From the NCBI GenBank assembly GCA_009691855.1, contig SIAI01000011.1:1-64000 (forward strand): a stretch of DNA of 64,000 bases, in the 5' to 3' direction. The position numbers and the translations under genes were made by a program. This document shows positions 53,931-63,392 of this stretch, in pieces (within the stretch, counting starts at the first letter, position 1; the number at the start of each line of letters is the position of its first letter). The notes beneath the pieces are model-generated. The model did no database searches. It worked only from the letters and a program-made list of their open reading frames with translations, and was not told the DNA's origin. This DNA comes from Planctomycetota bacterium. GTDB lineage: Bacteria > Planctomycetota > UBA1135 > GCA-002686595.

Positions 53931-56120
53931 TCAGCGCGGATTCTTCTCGGTCGCGACCTTCTGGCCCACGGCCGCGCGATAGCGCGCCAGGGCGGTGGTC
54001 ACGTCGGCGCGGTCGCTGTCGGCCTCGACGACTTCCAGCGCGCGCTCCTCCGTGGCGATGGCCTCGCGCACTCGACCAACGCGGAACTGCGCCAGCGCCA
54101 GCGTGTCAAGGTACTGCCACACGCTCGCGTCGCTGGCCTCGTTGGAAGCCTGGGCGTACTCCAGCGCCAGGTCGTCGAAGCGCTCGGCGTAGGGTTCCTC
54201 GGTCAGCACCATCCAGGCGAAGTTATTGAGCGCGCGCGCATCGTCGCGCACCAGCGGCAGTTGCTGGCGGGCAAAGGCCTTGGCCGCGGCCGGAGCCTGC
54301 GCCAGGCGCGCGAAGTTCGCCTGCAGGCCCTCCTGGGCCGCGTCGGCGGCGCGGCCGATCTCGCCCCGCGCGCGCTGGCTCCTCAGCATCTCGGACACGA
54401 AGCCGTCGATGCGCGGCAGGCCGTGCAGCGCGAGCGTGAAGCCGAGCTGCGTGCTCGAGTGTCGCCCCTGGAGCGCCACCACCGTGTGCGCGAGGGCCGG
54501 CGCGAAGCGCGTCAGTTGCGCGCGCTGCTCCTCGCCGAGGCGCGGCTGCAGCACCTCCAGCACGCGTCCGGCGTGCGCGCACAGCGCGAACGTGGCGTCC
54601 TTCGAGAGCCGCCCGAGTTCGGGCGCGAAGGCTTCGTCGTGCAGCACCGAGCGCCCGCCGTTGCGCGCGGTGAGCGCGCGCTCGACCAGGTCCTCGGAAG
54701 GCGAGAGCACCAGCGTGTTCTCCATCGTCGCGAGGTAGAGCGGCAGGCCCGGCGGCAGCTTGAAGACGCGCGTCGGCGCGCCGGCGATCTCGTCCTCGAC
54801 GCCGGCCAGCTTGCCGCCCGAGGTGAGCGCGTTGCCGAAGCCCAGGAAGAACGACAGGATCGCGTTGGTGCGCACGGGGTCGTTGCTGGACAGCACCAGC
54901 GCGGCCTCGGGAATCGGGCCGCTGCCGCCCGGCACGACGTACAGCGCGAAGCCCGCCAGGTTGGCGAACAGCTCGCGCCCGAAATCCATGGCCGTGACGA
55001 CCGGCGCGCCCTTCGCATTCTGCTCCAGCGCCGCGAGCGCTGGCCCGCGCTCGCTGAGCGCGCCGGTCACGAAGGCCGCCACACCGCTGGGGATGCGATC
55101 GAGCAGCGCCGGATCGAGCGGCGCGCCGCGCAGCAGGTTGAACACCAGGTTGTGGTGCTCCGCCGCGAGATTGAGATCGGCCTCGAGAGCCAGCCCGTCC
55201 TCACCCACCGCCAGGCGCACGACGAAGGACTGCAGGCTCTCCGGATCGAACGCGGCCATGGCCAGCGCCACGCGCGGGTCGGAGCTCGCCTGGGCCTGGA
55301 GCACGCTCTTCAGCAGCGGCCGCAGCGGCTCGGCGTTGAGGCAGCAGAAAAACGGGTCGCCGTGGCGCTTGGCCAGCGGCTCGCGCAACGCGGCGGAGAG
55401 CAGCGAGCCCTCTTCTTTGCCCGCCATGCGCCGCAGGACCGCGGCCACGTCCTCGCGCCGGTCGGAGGCCACCACGAGGCGCCGGCTGACGGCCACGTGC
55501 ACCTGCCCCTGGAGCGCGAAGGCCGGCACGCCCTCGATCGCCTCCTCGGGCGTGCCCTGGGCGAGCAGCATCGACTCGATCAGCGCGCGCACGGTCTCCA
55601 GCTCGCCGGGGTGCAGCACCAGCACGCCGCCCGGCGTGCCGCCGTCGAGCGGCAGGCGCGTGAGCGCCACGGCCAGGCCGCGGATGCCGATCAGGCTCTG
55701 CACGAGCTCGGGCCGCACGGCGAAGCCCTGCTTGGCCGCCGCTTCCTCGAAGGAGCCGGCCAGGCCCAGCTGCTCCAGAACCTTCACCAGGGCCTGCCCC
55801 GGCTGGGTCGATTCGGCATAGAAGATCGTCTCGGGCGGCATCAGGCGCGCGAGGTCCACGCTGGCCAGGTCCTCCTGCAGACCGGCGGCGCGGGCCTTGG
55901 CCTCGCCCTGCAGCGAGGCGCTGGCCGCTTTCGCGGAGACCACGCGCTGGTAGAGCTCGAGCGCCTCCTGCAGATTTCCGCGCTCCTTCTCCAGGAAGTA
56001 GGCGTGGTGGAAGAGCGACTCGGGGTCCTGGACCCTGGCCACGCGAGCAGGGGTGGCGAAGACGGGTGCGAGGGAGACGACGCTCGCCAGGAGGGCGAGC
56101 CCGATGCGATGGAAGCTCAT
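53931..56120 (-). CDS. Exported TPR-containing protein of unknown function
   Basis: 729 residues with a signal peptide (cleavage near 22, PVFATPA). The N-terminal stretch 33-70 looks like a TPR (ESLFHHAYFLEKERGNLQEALELYQ) and the C-terminus (about 645-715) carries another TPR pair (VWQYLDTLALAQFRVGRVREAI). The central 500 residues are an alpha/beta domain resembling DUF3352-type exported proteins, in which paired sub-domains repeat (LVVASDRREDVAAVL; LVLSPSEDLVERAL). Role unknown. ATG 56120 begins the signal. Confidence 0.6.
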   Translation of the reverse strand: MSFHRIGLALLASVVSLAPVFATPARVARVQDPESLFHHAYFLEKERGNLQEALELYQRVVSAKAASASLQGEAKARAAGLQEDLASVDLARLMPPETIFYAESTQPGQALVKVLEQLGLAGSFEEAAAKQGFAVRPELVQSLIGIRGLAVALTRLPLDGGTPGGVLVLHPGELETVRALIESMLLAQGTPEEAIEGVPAFALQGQVHVAVSRRLVVASDRREDVAAVLRRMAGKEEGSLLSAALREPLAKRHGDPFFCCLNAEPLRPLLKSVLQAQASSDPRVALAMAAFDPESLQSFVVRLAVGEDGLALEADLNLAAEHHNLVFNLLRGAPLDPALLDRIPSGVAAFVTGALSERGPALAALEQNAKGAPVVTAMDFGRELFANLAGFALYVVPGGSGPIPEAALVLSSNDPVRTNAILSFFLGFGNALTSGGKLAGVEDEIAGAPTRVFKLPPGLPLYLATMENTLVLSPSEDLVERALTARNGGRSVLHDEAFAPELGRLSKDATFALCAHAGRVLEVLQPRLGEEQRAQLTRFAPALAHTVVALQGRHSSTQLGFTLALHGLPRIDGFVSEMLRSQRARGEIGRAADAAQEGLQANFARLAQAPAAAKAFARQQLPLVRDDARALNNFAWMVLTEEPYAERFDDLALEYAQASNEASDASVWQYLDTLALAQFRVGRVREAIATEERALEVVEADSDRADVTTALARYRAAVGQKVATEKNPR

Positions 56121-56218
56121 GGGAAGACGATCGCTGGGGACTCAGGGGCGCCGCTCCGGGGAGCGGGTCGGCGGCGTGCGCATACGCCTGCCGCGGACGC
56201 GCATTTCAACCCGTGATG

Positions 56219-57718
56219 CTACCGCACGCGCACGAGTCCGCGATCCTTGCCTCCGTAGCGGCTGGTGAGGTAGGTCGAGAACTCCTGCGCCTGACGCCGC
56301 ACGAGCTCCGGCAGGCCGAGCGGGGTAAGCATCACGAAGTCGATGCCGTAGCGCTGGATGACCTGCGCGCAGCCCGGCTCCACGCCCTCCCGCCGGACGG
56401 CCATCTCGAAGCCGTACACCGGGCGCTCCAGGAACACCGCGTGATGCCAGCCACGCCAGGCACCCAGCACGGCCTCGGGCGGGACATGGGCGTTGACCGA
56501 GCGCGCGCTCTCGGCATAGGCGTCGTGCAGATCGTGGATCTGCTGCCAGCCTTCGCGCGGATGCCAGTCGAGACCGATCCAGGCCCCACACACGAGCGCG
56601 CCGAGCGCAACACCCACGCGCGGCGAAGCCAAGCGCGCGCCCAGCTCGCGCACGAGCTCGACCCCGGCCGCCACGGCGAAGGCGAAGACCGGCAGCAGCA
56701 GCCGTCCCGCGTAGCCGAAGTAGAACGCGACCACCAGCAGCGTGCCGAGCGCGAAGAACTCCTCCGCGGCGCGCCGCCGGACCAGCGCCACCAGCAAGAA
56801 CAGCACGAGCGCCACGGCGAGTCCGCGCGTCCACGGTTCGAGCGGCACCTCGCGCAGACGCATGCCGAGCGTCTGCAGGATCTGGTTGCTGCGCTCCGGG
56901 AAGCGCCCGACGACCGCGCTCAGCGGAACGCGCGGCGAGCGCGGGTCGCCCATGTCCTGGTGCCACATGCCGCTCGAGTACGAGTACAGCAGCGTCTGAT
57001 CGGCCGGTGGCGGCGGCGCCACGACGCGGTTGCGTGCCATCCAGGGCGCGAACACGAGCGTGGTGCCGAGCACCAACGCCGCGCCCTGCAGGCCGGTCGC
57101 GCGCCAGCCAATGCGCTCCGTCTTGCACCTCAACTCGCGGGCGAACGCGGCGCACAGGAACGCAGGCGCGAGCAGCAGATTGCCCGAGCGCAGGTAGGTG
57201 GCCAGTCCCACCGTTGCGCCCAGCGCCAGCGCGCGTAACACGCTCGGGCGACGCTCCAGGAAGCGCGCGAGCAGCAGACACGCGACCAGCGCCGCCCAGC
57301 CGGGCACGTCGCTCATCACCTGGTTGCACAGCGTCTGGTAGCCCGCATCGAACCACAGGACGAGCGGCACCAACGTGGCGAGCACGAGCCCCAGACGTGC
57401 GCGCAGGAAGAAGTGGAACAGCAGCACGCCCAGCGCGCCGCACGCGCTCACCAGCAGGTTCAGCGCGTAGAAGTCCGTGCCGCGCGCCGCCAGCACCGGT
57501 GCGATCAGGCACGAGAAGCCCGGCGGTCGGATCAGGAACGGGCTGCCGAGGTAGCTGTAGCCCTGGCCGGCCAGCAGCGCGCGCGCCGTGGCGATGTACA
57601 TCGAGCCGTCGTTGGTCGGGTCGTACCAGGGGTGGACGGTGAACGGCAGGCTCAGCGCCAGCACGAGCACGAGCAGCCCCGCCGCCAGCAGCGGGGCGCG
57701 TTTGCGGTCCAGACCCAT
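56219..57718 (-). CDS. GT-C-type polytopic glycosyltransferase-like membrane protein
   Basis: 499 residues with about 10-11 transmembrane helices. The first periplasmic loop has DPTNDGSMYIATARALL, the acidic position expected of the GT-C superfamily (PMT/ArnT-like, dolichyl/polyprenyl-phosphate sugar donors). A C-terminal soluble domain of about 100 residues follows the last helix. Probably glycosylates envelope lipids or proteins. TAGCAT lies 6 bases before the ATG at 57718, again a leaderless-looking start. Confidence 0.65.
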   Translation of the reverse strand: MGLDRKRAPLLAAGLLVLVLALSLPFTVHPWYDPTNDGSMYIATARALLAGQGYSYLGSPFLIRPPGFSCLIAPVLAARGTDFYALNLLVSACGALGVLLFHFFLRARLGLVLATLVPLVLWFDAGYQTLCNQVMSDVPGWAALVACLLLARFLERRPSVLRALALGATVGLATYLRSGNLLLAPAFLCAAFARELRCKTERIGWRATGLQGAALVLGTTLVFAPWMARNRVVAPPPPADQTLLYSYSSGMWHQDMGDPRSPRVPLSAVVGRFPERSNQILQTLGMRLREVPLEPWTRGLAVALVLFLLVALVRRRAAEEFFALGTLLVVAFYFGYAGRLLLPVFAFAVAAGVELVRELGARLASPRVGVALGALVCGAWIGLDWHPREGWQQIHDLHDAYAESARSVNAHVPPEAVLGAWRGWHHAVFLERPVYGFEMAVRREGVEPGCAQVIQRYGIDFVMLTPLGLPELVRRQAQEFSTYLTSRYGGKDRGLVRVR

Positions 57719-57785
57719 TCCCCGATGCTACTCGCAGTCGTGCGGCGTTCGCGCGCCGCTCACGACCGTGGGGAACGCGAACGTC

Positions 57786-60221
57786 CTACGGACGGACGTC
57801 GAGGACCTCGCCCGCGCGGGGTGCGATCGGCACGCGCGTGAGCGCCTTGCCGCCGCGAAACAGCTCCAGCCAGCGGGCCGTGCAGGGCACGTCGACCACC
57901 GGGCTGTCGCCCGCGTGCAGCGCGAACTCGGCGCCGGCGTGGAGGGGGCCGCGGGTGCGTAGCGCCTGACCGGCCTCGTCGAGCGCCACGCAGCGGTCGC
58001 CTCCGTCGAACCCGGCCACGCGCACGCAGGCGGGACGCGCGAGGGAGAGCTGGAGCGCGTCGGAACCGCTGCGCAGGGAGAACGTGGCCGCGGCCGCCGC
58101 CGGGTGCTCGAGCGCCAGCTCCAGGGCGAGCTCGGGCTCGGCCGCGAAGCCGAAATCCCCGGCGCCGTCGGTCGCCTGCGGAGTCCAGCTCAGCACACGC
58201 CGGCCCGCGGGCCCGTCGAGGCGCACGCGCACCTCGAGTTCGGCGCCGGGCAGGGGCTGGCCGTCCTGGTCCCGCACGCTGCCGCCCACGAAGCTCACGG
58301 GACGCCGCGCGGGGAGCGTCGAGCTCCACTGCGGCCGGCGCGAGTCGAAGTGCCCGAGGTGCGCCACGCGCAGCGCATCCGCGGCGAGCGCGTAGAGGGC
58401 ATATTCGCCGCGCGGCAACGAGAAGGCGAAGCGCCCTTCGCCGTCGCTGGTGCCCAAGGCGCTCGGCGTCGCTTCCGCCGTGGACTCGTCGGCGGGGAAA
58501 GCAGCCACGAGCCAACCACTCGGTTGCGGACCCAGCAGGCGCCCCGCGACGGGGTCGTAGTCGGCGCCCAGGGTCACGTCGAGGCCGTCCTCAAAGCCGT
58601 CGGCGAGGCGCTCGCCGAAGCGCCGCAGGGCCACGGGCTCGGCCTCGGCGTCGCTGAACTCGAGGACGGCGTCGGAACGCACGCCGCGCGGGAGGAGCAG
58701 GAAGTTCCCAGCCGCATCGCTGGTGGTGCTCACCTGGCCCAGGCGCACGCGCGTGCCTTCGGCCGGGCGGCCGTCCTGGTGCCGCACCGTGCCGGCCACG
58801 AGTGCCGACGGCGCCAGCGGATGGAGCACGACGCGCTCTTCGCGTCCGAGGGCGAGCGTCGCGTACTGCTCGGTCGCGAAGCCGTCGGCCTCGATGCGCA
58901 GCCACAACCCGCGGCCGCGCGCGAGCGCGGCGATCTCCAGCGCCCCGCCCGCGTCGCCCGTGAACGAGGCGCACAGCGCCGTGTCCAGGCGCAGCGGACG
59001 ACCGAGACGCGTCCAGGCGCTCTCATCGCACACGAGCGCGCAGACCGCGAAGGGCACCGCGGCCCCGGACTCGTCCACCAGCTGCAGGCCGAGCGGCGCG
59101 GCGGGGGCCACGACCAGAGTCGCTTCCTCGCGCGCTGTGGCGAAGGCGAAACGCGCCGCGACGAGCGTGGTCCAACCCTCCGCGCGGACCTCCAGCTCGG
59201 CCGGCAAGGACAGGTCCGCGACCCGGAAGGCACCCAGCGCGTCGGTGGTGCCGAGCACGTGCTCGGGCTCCGCGGCTGAAACGATCGCGCCGCCGCTGAA
59301 GGGCGCGCCCTCGAGTTCGAGGGCCACCCCGCGTAGCACGACCTCGCTGCGCGCGCGCGGTTCCCGAACCTCGGGCACCGAGTTCTGCTCGCCGGACGCG
59401 GTGGGGCGCCGCGCGGACGAACGGGGGCCGTCGCGCGGCACGAACGGGTTCGTCGGCGACGAACCGTCGCTCCATGGGGCGAGCTCGACGCGTTTCGAGG
59501 CGGGCTCGCTCGTCAACGCGGACACGCGCGGTGCTTCGCGCTCTACGCCCAGGGCCAGGGTCAGCGCGGCGCCGCCCACGGCGAGCCCCGCGGCCACACC
59601 GGCGATGGCCTTCCAGTGCCGCAGGTTCGCCAGCGACTTCGCGCGCGGCAGCCAGCCGGCCAGCACGACCAAGAACGGGCTCTCGGGCTCCATGGCCTCG
59701 CGCAGCTTCCCGCGCGCGCGCCACAGGCGCTTGCGCACGGCCAGCTCGCTGGCTCCGCAGCGCGTGGCGATCTCGGCCGTCGACAGGCCCTCGAAGTAGC
59801 GCTGGCGCACCACGGACTGGTAGGGCTCGGGCAGCCCGGCCAGGGCCTCGGCCAGCTCACGCAGGGTCGCGGCGCTCTCGAGCCCGTCGGTGACCGAAGG
59901 CGTGGCCTCCGGACGCGCCACGCGCTGTTCGCGCGCGCGACTGCGCACCAACTGACGCGAGCTGAGGCGTGACAGGTTGAAAGCCACGCGCGCCAGCCAG
60001 GCGCGCAGCTGGCGATCGTCGGCCGCGTCGCGGGGCGGAGCGGTCAGCGCGGCGAGCAGGGTCTCCTGCGTGAGGTCCTCGGCGCGCCACGGATCGCGCA
60101 CCAGATTGCGCGCCACGGCACGCACCCAACCCACCTGTTCGAGGATGCGCTCGCGGGTCGGGACAGCCTGCGGCTCGTGGGACGGACGGCGCTCTGCCAG
60201 GAGGCCTGAGAGGATCGTCAT
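57786..60221 (-). CDS. ECF-type sigma factor with transmembrane helix and large extracytoplasmic C-terminal region
   Basis: 811 residues. Residues 20-90 are sigma region 2 (VRDPWRAEDLTQETLLAAL) and 125-178 region 4 with a helix-turn-helix (LSTAEIATRCGASELAVRKR). A basic juxtamembrane stretch and one transmembrane helix (about 205-227) follow. The remaining 580 residues resemble carboxypeptidase-regulatory-like beta-sandwich repeats (GTTDALGAFRVADL, VRDQDGQPLPGAELEV, TSDAAGNFLLLPRG) and would lie outside the inner membrane. The layout, sigma domain in the cytoplasm joined to an external sensor, is known in planctomycete ECF groups. No separate anti-sigma gene is adjacent. Confidence 0.85.
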   Translation of the reverse strand: MTILSGLLAERRPSHEPQAVPTRERILEQVGWVRAVARNLVRDPWRAEDLTQETLLAALTAPPRDAADDRQLRAWLARVAFNLSRLSSRQLVRSRAREQRVARPEATPSVTDGLESAATLRELAEALAGLPEPYQSVVRQRYFEGLSTAEIATRCGASELAVRKRLWRARGKLREAMEPESPFLVVLAGWLPRAKSLANLRHWKAIAGVAAGLAVGGAALTLALGVEREAPRVSALTSEPASKRVELAPWSDGSSPTNPFVPRDGPRSSARRPTASGEQNSVPEVREPRARSEVVLRGVALELEGAPFSGGAIVSAAEPEHVLGTTDALGAFRVADLSLPAELEVRAEGWTTLVAARFAFATAREEATLVVAPAAPLGLQLVDESGAAVPFAVCALVCDESAWTRLGRPLRLDTALCASFTGDAGGALEIAALARGRGLWLRIEADGFATEQYATLALGREERVVLHPLAPSALVAGTVRHQDGRPAEGTRVRLGQVSTTSDAAGNFLLLPRGVRSDAVLEFSDAEAEPVALRRFGERLADGFEDGLDVTLGADYDPVAGRLLGPQPSGWLVAAFPADESTAEATPSALGTSDGEGRFAFSLPRGEYALYALAADALRVAHLGHFDSRRPQWSSTLPARRPVSFVGGSVRDQDGQPLPGAELEVRVRLDGPAGRRVLSWTPQATDGAGDFGFAAEPELALELALEHPAAAAATFSLRSGSDALQLSLARPACVRVAGFDGGDRCVALDEAGQALRTRGPLHAGAEFALHAGDSPVVDVPCTARWLELFRGGKALTRVPIAPRAGEVLDVRP

Positions 60222-60379
60222 CTACGGTGTTCCTGCCGAATCGGGGTCCCCAGACTACACCGGAAGCTGCAGGGGGGCAGCGGCTTCCGGGGCGGAGCCT
60301 CGCCGGCCGCAGGTGGAGACGCAAGGCCCCACCCGCCCGGTTCCAGAGAAGCGCCAGAAACCGCGCCCGAGACCGAACT

Positions 60380-61321
60380 TCAGGGCACGCGCGGCCCGGT
60401 CTGGTCGCGGACCACGTAGCGCGGCCGGCCCTTGACCTCCTCGTAGATGCGCGAGAGGTAGAGCCCGATCACGCCCAGCCCGATCATGATGCAGCTGCCC
60501 ACGATGAGCACCAGCACGATCACGGTGGTGAAGCCCGTCGCCGCGCGGCCGCAGAACCAGTTGTAGAGCGTCTGCAGGCCCACGCCGACGGCGAACAGCA
60601 GGAACACCAGGCCCATGGCCGTGACCAGCTGCAGCGGCGCCGAGGAGAAGGCCGTGATGCCGTTCACCGCCAGGCGCAGCAGACGCCAGGGGCTCCAGCC
60701 CGAGCGACCGCCGGCGCGCGGCGCCACCTCGAAGGGGACGGCCTTGCGGCGGAAGCCCAGCCAGGCCGACATGCCGCGGAAGAACACGTTGCGCTCCCCC
60801 ATCTGCGCCCAGGCGGCCAGCACGCGCCGATCGACGAGCTTGAAGTCGGAGGCGCCCTCGAGGTCGAAGCCCGACAGGCGCCGGAAGGCCGGATAGAAGA
60901 GCTTCGCGCCGAGGCGCGCCAGCAGCGGCTCCTCGGCGCGGCGCGTCTTGACCGCTTCGACCACCTCGAAGCCCTCATCGCGCCAGGCGCGCACCATCTC
61001 GGGGATCAGCGCCGGGGGGTGCTGCAGATCGGCGTCCATGACCAGCACGCCAGCGCCGCGCGCCTGCTCGAGTCCGGCCGTGAGCGCGAGCTCCTTGCCG
61101 AAGCGCCGCGACAGGCGCACGGCGCGCAGGCGCGGATTTGCGCGCGCCAGGCGCACCAGCACCTCCCAGGTGTCGTCGCTCGAGCCGTCGTCGACGAGCA
61201 CCAGCTCGTACTCGAGCGCGAGCGCGTCGAGCACACCGGAAAGCGTGGCCAGCGAGCGCTCGAGGTGCGCGCCCTCGTTCAGGCACGGCAGGACGACGGA
61301 GAGGGTCGGGGCGGGGCTCAT
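60380..61321 (-). CDS. GT2 polyprenyl-phosphate glycosyltransferase (GtrB/DPM1-like)
   Basis: 313 residues. GT-A domain: VVLPCLNEGAHLERSLA, VDDGSSDDTWEVL and DADLQHPP (DxD). Two C-terminal transmembrane helices (about 235-258 and 270-292) are followed by a positively charged tail, the layout of GtrB/ArnC/DPM1-type enzymes that transfer a sugar to undecaprenyl phosphate. Its ATG overlaps the stop of the upstream polytopic protein gene (ATGA), suggesting donor-lipid supply for that membrane protein. Confidence 0.88.
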   Translation of the reverse strand: MSPAPTLSVVLPCLNEGAHLERSLATLSGVLDALALEYELVLVDDGSSDDTWEVLVRLARANPRLRAVRLSRRFGKELALTAGLEQARGAGVLVMDADLQHPPALIPEMVRAWRDEGFEVVEAVKTRRAEEPLLARLGAKLFYPAFRRLSGFDLEGASDFKLVDRRVLAAWAQMGERNVFFRGMSAWLGFRRKAVPFEVAPRAGGRSGWSPWRLLRLAVNGITAFSSAPLQLVTAMGLVFLLFAVGVGLQTLYNWFCGRAATGFTTVIVLVLIVGSCIMIGLGVIGLYLSRIYEEVKGRPRYVVRDQTGPRVP

Positions 61322-63240
61322 CGGGACTCCGGGACGGCGAAGACCATGACCTGTTCGTCCTCGTGGATCGGCGGCCCGCAGGCGCGCGTGAGCTCGAGGC
61401 GCACCACGTCTAGGAACGGCAGGCTCGCCTTGTCGGCGGGGATCTGCGGCACGAGCTCGGGCACGATGCGCCGTACGACCTCGGCGAAGGGCGTCTCCAG
61501 CGCGAGCGGCTGGAACTCCCCCGTCTGACGCACGCGCACGAGCGGCTCGCGCACGAAGAAGAACGGCGTCCACAGCACCCGGCCGTCGATCCACAGGCGC
61601 TCGCGCCCGAGCGGGTAAGTCTTGTAGTGGACGATGCGCTGCACGCCGAGCTCGCTCGCCTTGCGCACCAGCGTGCGGCCGCGCTCGAACAGGAGCTGCC
61701 AGTACCAGTTCACCAGCGCCTCGACGCGCTGGTCGTGGAAGGGCGTCACCGCCAGGGCGGTGGTGTAGCCGAGCGTGGTTTTCTTGTGGTGGAGCGTCTG
61801 CAGGTAGTCGAAGCGCCCGTTGGCCACGTGCGTCTTCGCCGGCGGCAGATCCATCACCGCGGAAACCCCCTCCTCGCGCGCGAGTTCGGCGAGATAGGGC
61901 GAGGTCGGGAGTTCGAAGCGAGCGAAGGGCACGCCCGTGAGCTCGAGCATCACGAGCCCCGCGCACGCGCACCACGTCACGCCCTGACGCCGGCCGAGGC
62001 GCGGCGCGAGGGCGGCCCAGGCCGCGGCCAGCGCCAGGCTGGCCACGACCTGCACCATCAGGAAGGCGCGGTCCGACTTGCGCAGCATGGACAGCACCGG
62101 CAAGTGCTCGAACACGGCGTAGGGCATGGGGAATTCCGTGTCGCGCCCGTTCACCACCAGGCTGCTGCCGAGCGACAGCACCCAGAACAGCAGCCCCACC
62201 ACGAGCCAGGGCCAGATGCCCTTCAGGCGCCGGCCGGCGAGCACGAGCAGCGTCAGCGTCGAGTACCCGAGCATCGTCGGCCAGGAGACGATGCTCTCCT
62301 CCTTCGGGCCGATCCAGTAGAAGCCGAACAGGTCGTTGGTGCGGTGCTTCTCGACCGCGAAGGCCGCCGTGCCCGACTCCGCACCGTGCTCGGGCCCCAG
62401 CGTGGCGTAGAGCAGCGGGAAGGCGACGACCACGGCCGCCAGCGCGCCGAGACCGAGCGACCACGACGAGCGCGAGAGCCCCGCGCGCCACGACACCTCC
62501 GGCGCCCAGGCGCGCGCGCACAGCACCAGCGCGCCCATCGTCAGGTACGCGTAGACGACGTAGTACTCCGCGCTCATCGTCATGCCCGCCGTGGCCAGCG
62601 CCATGCCCCACAGGTTGCGCGCGCCGCCCTCGCGGAAGTGGCGCAGGAAGAACAGCAGCGCCAGCGGCAGGAACTCGAAGCTGAAGACGTTGATCTGGCA
62701 GAGATAGAAGTAGTGGAACGGGCAGAAGCTGTAGACGAGCCCTGCCAGCACGCCGCCGGCCGTGCTGCCGCTGACATAGCGCGCAAGCAGCGAGAAGCAC
62801 CAGGCTGAGAGCGCAAAATGCGCGAGCAGCAGCACGTTGAAGGCCGCGTGCGCGCTGAGTACCGAGCCCAGCGCGGCCAGCGTCAGCGAGTTGAGCGGCG
62901 AGAGCGTGTGCCGCGCCAGCGAGATGCCCTCGGGGAAGTACAGTTTGTCGGTCCAGTACGGCGAGTGCCCGTGGAGGATCGAGTCCTGCACCCACCACGC
63001 GTTCCACAGGTTGTTGAAATAGTCGCCGCGCAAGCCGCTCGGGCTCGCCAGCGTCGCCGCGATGGGCCAGGTGAGGACGCAGGCCGCCAGCGCGAGGCCC
63101 AGCAGGAGCAGGAGCTCGCCGCGCCAACCGGGGAAGCGCGCGCAGCCGAACACGAGTCGGTAGCGCGAATCGACCGGCATTCCCCCCGGCGCGGGGCCCG
63201 CTCTCGTCACGGGGGCAACCTGCTCGGCGCTCGACTCCAT
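61318..63240 (-). CDS. Polytopic membrane protein, probable GT-C-like glycosyltransferase
   Basis: 640 residues with about 11-12 transmembrane helices and a C-terminal soluble domain of 190 residues. The first external loop has GLRGDYFNNLWNAWWVQDS, comparable to the acidic loop motif of GT-C/YfhO-like proteins. Coupled to the GT2 gene downstream. Such pairs usually decorate envelope polymers or lipids using polyprenyl-linked sugars. Substrate unknown. ATG 63240. Confidence 0.65.
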   Translation of the reverse strand: MESSAEQVAPVTRAGPAPGGMPVDSRYRLVFGCARFPGWRGELLLLLGLALAACVLTWPIAATLASPSGLRGDYFNNLWNAWWVQDSILHGHSPYWTDKLYFPEGISLARHTLSPLNSLTLAALGSVLSAHAAFNVLLLAHFALSAWCFSLLARYVSGSTAGGVLAGLVYSFCPFHYFYLCQINVFSFEFLPLALLFFLRHFREGGARNLWGMALATAGMTMSAEYYVVYAYLTMGALVLCARAWAPEVSWRAGLSRSSWSLGLGALAAVVVAFPLLYATLGPEHGAESGTAAFAVEKHRTNDLFGFYWIGPKEESIVSWPTMLGYSTLTLLVLAGRRLKGIWPWLVVGLLFWVLSLGSSLVVNGRDTEFPMPYAVFEHLPVLSMLRKSDRAFLMVQVVASLALAAAWAALAPRLGRRQGVTWCACAGLVMLELTGVPFARFELPTSPYLAELAREEGVSAVMDLPPAKTHVANGRFDYLQTLHHKKTTLGYTTALAVTPFHDQRVEALVNWYWQLLFERGRTLVRKASELGVQRIVHYKTYPLGRERLWIDGRVLWTPFFFVREPLVRVRQTGEFQPLALETPFAEVVRRIVPELVPQIPADKASLPFLDVVRLELTRACGPPIHEDEQVMVFAVPESR

Positions 63241-63392
63241 TAAGGGGCGCGCGCGAGTCTAGACGCACGCGAGCGCGAATCCAATCGCCACGCACTACGC
63301 GCGTGAGCCCGCCAGGTTGGATCGAGGCCCAACTTGCCGCCGCGCGCGGCGTAGCCGAAGATCCGCTGCGCGCCGCCCCCGCGCCTCCCTGC

